Under the pieces are notes generated by a model. It did no database searches. It was not told the DNA's origin and was given only the letters and a program-made list of their open reading frames with translations. DNA of 64,000 nucleotides. It comes from AP-15 sp036404275. GTDB taxonomy: Bacteria; Pseudomonadota; Alphaproteobacteria; ATCC43930; CGMCC-115725. Position numbers and translations under genes: made by a program. Shown piece after piece: positions 61,585 through 64,000 of this stretch; position 1 is the stretch's first letter; each line of letters begins with the position of its first letter. The stretch spans positions 1 to 64,000 of the forward strand of contig DASXAM010000132.1 of assembly GCA_036404275.1 (NCBI GenBank). Reading direction: 5' to 3'.

Positions 61585-61650
61585 GGCCGCGTAGCCGCGA
61601 GGCGAAGCCGGCAGCCTCCGCCACCGGAACCCGCGCCAAATCGAGCGCGG

Positions 61651-62382
61651 CTATTTTTCGCCCAGCTGGGCCCCGTCGAGACCGCAGCGGACGCATTTGG
61701 CGAGCGTGAAGGTCACCGTCCCGGAATCGTCCGGGGCCTCGAACTTGACCGGCACGCCGTGGCTGTCGATCCACACGGTGTAGCGGTCGTGGCCGTCGAT
61801 CTCGTATTTGCGGGTCGATACCGAGCTGCCGTCGATCGTCACCGCGGTCGGCTTGCCGCCGCTGACGCGCACCGGCTCGACCTTGCCGTTGTCCGGTCGC
61901 ATCATCGCGCTCGAGCCGACGAAGTTGGCCGACCATGGGTTGGCCGGGTGAACCGTAGCGGGCGCGCTAAAGGTGCCCAACGGCGAGGTGATGACAAAGC
62001 TGTTGCCGCGCGCGACACCCTTGACCTCTTTCGGCCCGGACCCTTTGTCGGTCACGCCGTCGAACGAAACGAGGCGATTGCCTTCCCAACGTTCGGTGCG
62101 CCGCGCATCTTCGCGATGCATCGTAACGCCGAGCATCTTGACCTCGAAATGCGCGCTAGTCATGACCATCGTGCCGGTGCCGATCGGCTCGATCGTGTTG
62201 ATGTAGGTGCCGATATTGCCGAAGACCGAGTGGGTCACACGGTAGATCAGCTGTGTCGGCGCTCCTGCTGCGACAGCCGGGCCCATGCCGGCGAGGAGGG
62301 CAAGCCCGGCGATGGCGACGATGGGCAGAACCGCCGCCAGGCACGGAATTCGCCGCCGTGAACCCAGGTAATTTTTGGACAT
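61651..62382 (-). CDS. Exported protein of unknown function (possibly DUF6134)
   Basis: A 243-residue protein with an N-terminal hydrophobic signal (LAAVLPIVAIAGLALLAGM, cleavage near AVA-AG). The mature part is a beta-rich fold: YRVTHSVFGNIGTYINTIE, FEVKMLGVTMHREDARRTERW, GRLVSFDG-like, and a closing TLAKCVRCGL with a CxxC pair. It looks like the DUF6134 family of secreted alphaproteobacterial proteins, but I am not sure of the name. GGGGGGACATC precedes ATG 62382. It sits inside the catabolic-looking gene run. Confidence 0.62.
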   Translation of the reverse strand: MSKNYLGSRRRIPCLAAVLPIVAIAGLALLAGMGPAVAAGAPTQLIYRVTHSVFGNIGTYINTIEPIGTGTMVMTSAHFEVKMLGVTMHREDARRTERWEGNRLVSFDGVTDKGSGPKEVKGVARGNSFVITSPLGTFSAPATVHPANPWSANFVGSSAMMRPDNGKVEPVRVSGGKPTAVTIDGSSVSTRKYEIDGHDRYTVWIDSHGVPVKFEAPDDSGTVTFTLAKCVRCGLDGAQLGEK

Positions 62383-62550
62383 GATGTCCCCCCAACCAAA
62401 GCGGACAGCCGCAGTGCCAATCCGTGGATCCGAGCGGGCAAACAATCCACGAAATTGACGCGCTAGCACACGAAGCATACTCCCTGTCGCCGCCCGGTCA
62501 AAGCAAATATCGTCCAGGCGGGTTTCGACATCGGCGGCGGCGCGGGCCGA

Positions 62551-63480
62551 TCATTCAGGTTTGGCACGGATTTCTCTGGCGATCTCCTTTTGCTGATCGA
62601 ATTCCTGTCGCCGGCGCTGCACTTCTTCCGGCGACAACCGGTCGATGTTCGAGTAGTCGAGCTTCCACGCCGGATCGGTGCTCCAGCGCAGCGGCGACTG
62701 CACGGTCGTGCGCGGCGCCGGCGCCGCTTCCAGGAGGCGCAGCGCCAGATCGAGGGTCACGGCCTGCGAGTCGGGGTCGTGCGGACGGCCGGCCGCATTG
62801 CCGAGCGGGAAATCACTGAACAGAAAGCGCGGAACGCCGCAATGTTCGACGATGTCCTTGGCGCAGCCCATGACCACCGTCGCGATGCCGTTTGCTTCCA
62901 AATGCCGGGCGGCCAGGCTCACGGTCTGGTGGCACACCGGTCAGTTGGCAACGAGGATCGCGGCCTCGGCGGCATCTTCGCGGCACCGCGCCAACAGCTC
63001 CGGGCAATCTCGCTCGATCGTGGCGCGCTGGCTGCGATCGGTCGGCGCACCATGGAACCGCGGCGCTATCGGGCCTATCCGGCCTGCGACCGCCGCGCGC
63101 CGCAATTGGGGTAGCGGAAACCAGGTATTCCGGTCTTCCGCCGTGGTATGCGCCCGGTCATAGGCCAGGTGCGAGATGCGCAGATCGTGATCCTCGCCGC
63201 TATCGCCCGAATAGACCCGGTAGAATTTGGCGGCGGCGTTGTAGGCCGCACCCGGACCCTGATCGCCTTTGTCCGGCTGATAGGGGGCGGCGGTCGTTAT
63301 CAGCGCGACCCGTGCCTCTGCTAGCGGCTTCGCCAAGGGCCGGAACGGCACCTCGGCATAATGCGCCCAGCGATATGGCGCGCCGTAGCCGAGCGCCGCG
63401 TAGTATTCGGCAATCCGCCGCATATAGGGGATCGGCAGGTCGTAATCGGCGGCAAACCCCGGAATTTCTCGCTCGCTCAT
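62551..63480 (-). CDS. GrdB/PrdB-like reductase family protein, probable selenoprotein (in-frame TGA)
   Basis: The frame from ATG 63480 (GAGAGGAGAG upstream) reads 179 sense codons, a TGA at 62943-62941, then 129 codons to the final stop at 62551. The halves make one protein of the glycine/sarcosine/betaine reductase selenoprotein B family: PFRPLAKPLAEARVALITTAAPY, DLRISHLAYDR, NTWFPLPQLRRAAVAGRIGP, then AAILVAN-U180-PVCHQTVSLAARHLEANGI and VVMGCAKDIVEHCGVPRF. The TGA is the first position of a U-x-x-C redox motif, exactly where Sec or Cys is expected, and both sides remain conserved. I therefore read it as selenocysteine; a nonsense mutation of a Cys codon is the alternative. Confidence 0.75.
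62905..62943 (-). promoter_or_regulatory. UGA codon with possible bacterial SECIS hairpin
   Basis: After the UGA the mRNA can pair CCGG/CCGG, GUG/CGC and CCAG/CUGG with a bulged U and a CCA/C internal loop, leaving a 9-nt apical loop (ACCGUGAGC) that begins 16 nt after the UGA. Position and size resemble bacterial SECIS elements, but the fold was drawn by eye and its stability was not calculated. Confidence 0.35.
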
Positions 63481-63493
63481 CGCCGCTCTCCTC

Positions 63494-64000
63494 TCAGTTC
63501 TCGAAGCCGAAGAGGCGCTGGGCATTGTGGTTGAGGATTTTGTCGAGGTCGGCCGGTGCGAGGCCGAGCCGCGATATGTAGGCGAAGGTCTCCTTGTAGG
63601 CTTCGTAATCCTGCAATACCGGATAGTCGCTGCCGGTGACGAGATGGTCGGCGCCAAACGCTTCGAGCGCGCAGGTGAAAGCCGCCTTCGAGCCGTAGCA
63701 TACGGTGTCGTAATAGAATTTTTTGGCGGAGACCGACGGCGCCTCGGCCAGGTTCGGATGACCGCTCGGGCTCTGGCCTTGCTTGTCAAGCCGGTTCAGC
63801 AGCATCGGGATCGGGCCGCCGAGATGCGGCACGATAAATTTGATGTTCGGATAGCGATGCGGGATTTGCCTGGCGATCACGTGCAGCACAAAGCTCGCGT
63901 CCTCGAGCGAGGTACCGACCGAGGCGGTGTAGCGGTAGCCGGTGATAAACGGCGAGCAGATGCCGGTGCCGGCAGGATGGACGAAGAGCACTGCGCCTCG
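63494..64000 (-). CDS. Amidohydrolase (ACMSD/amidohydrolase-2 family), C-terminal part
   Basis: The window holds the last ~168 residues; the N-terminus lies beyond position 64000. VLFVHPAGTG, FIVPHLGGPIPMLLNRLD, FYYDTVCYG, and DHLVTGSDYPV with a conserved Asp, then NHNAQRLFGF, identify the metal-dependent amidohydrolase-2 group that includes decarboxylases such as ACMSD. It ends 13 nt before the GrdB-like gene, so the two are co-transcribed and may act on the same compound. Confidence 0.85.
   Translation of the reverse strand, partial: RGAVLFVHPAGTGICSPFITGYRYTASVGTSLEDASFVLHVIARQIPHRYPNIKFIVPHLGGPIPMLLNRLDKQGQSPSGHPNLAEAPSVSAKKFYYDTVCYGSKAAFTCALEAFGADHLVTGSDYPVLQDYEAYKETFAYISRLGLAPADLDKILNHNAQRLFGFEN

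Noticed and set aside
62225..62440. Possible sigma-54 promoter before the exported protein at 62382 (minus strand TTGGCACTGCGGCTG)
   Set aside because: The -24 half fits but the -12 half lacks the required GC at the right spacing.

Overview
The window looks like a chromosomal segment of a high-GC alphaproteobacterium, probably from the Rhodospirillales/Hyphomicrobiales side of the class. The evidence is a Shemin-type 5-aminolevulinate synthase (hemA), a lexA gene preceded by the alphaproteobacterial SOS box GTTC-N7-GTTC, the trpD-trpC-moaC-moeA-lexA gene order, very GC-rich third positions, and short GC palindromes of the type common between alphaproteobacterial genes. Gene density is high, with many 1-11 nt overlaps. 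I saw no IS element, prophage, CRISPR array or rRNA; there is one tRNA (Val, anticodon GAC).

Layout. 1-8418: a dipeptide/oligopeptide-type ABC importer in which four tandem paralogous binding proteins (the first cut by the window edge) share one ATPase and two permeases. 8714-10200: a HAD phosphatase overlapping a metallophosphoesterase. 10325-14640: an outer-membrane porin and a PEP-CTERM protein, each behind a textbook sigma-54 (-24/-12) promoter, with tRNA-Val, a small lipoprotein and metC between them. 14645-22330 (minus strand): a lipoprotein, a luciferase-like oxidoreductase, an acyl-CoA synthetase, lexA, then moeA, a trpC-moaC gene fusion and trpD joined by 4-nt overlaps.

22606-34995: mixed housekeeping genes: a divergent polysaccharide deacetylase, a CitE-like lyase with a MaoC hydratase, DedA, a SAM hydrolase, an MFS transporter, TerC, a radical SAM protein, the thrC / M16 peptidase / GNAT operon, YqgE and a peroxiredoxin. 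35078-45837: sppA-aroC, fabI, a BrkB-like protein, pdxH / CDF transporter / SDR, a frameshifted coiled-coil gene, hemA and a di-heme cytochrome. 45982-57408: a beta-helix protein, an amidase, a VapBC-like toxin-antitoxin pair, a glycogen-debranching-type glycosidase, a FlK-like thioesterase, an LVIVD protein, an arylamine N-acetyltransferase and small redox/VOC proteins.

57408-64000 (minus strand) reads as one catabolic-looking run: amidohydrolase (cut by the window edge), a GrdB/PrdB-like protein interrupted by one in-frame TGA at a UxxC position (probable selenoprotein), a secreted protein, a PLP enzyme, a two-subunit CoA-transferase, a luciferase-family oxidoreductase and a 3-methyladenine glycosylase-like gene.

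The most notable items are the candidate selenoprotein with a possible SECIS hairpin (62551-63480), the TrpC-MoaC fusion (20028-21293), the two sigma-54 promoters upstream of envelope genes, the four-fold binding-protein array, and a small membrane-protein gene broken by one extra base (42826-43075). All assignments come from reading the sequence and recalling families; no database search was run.
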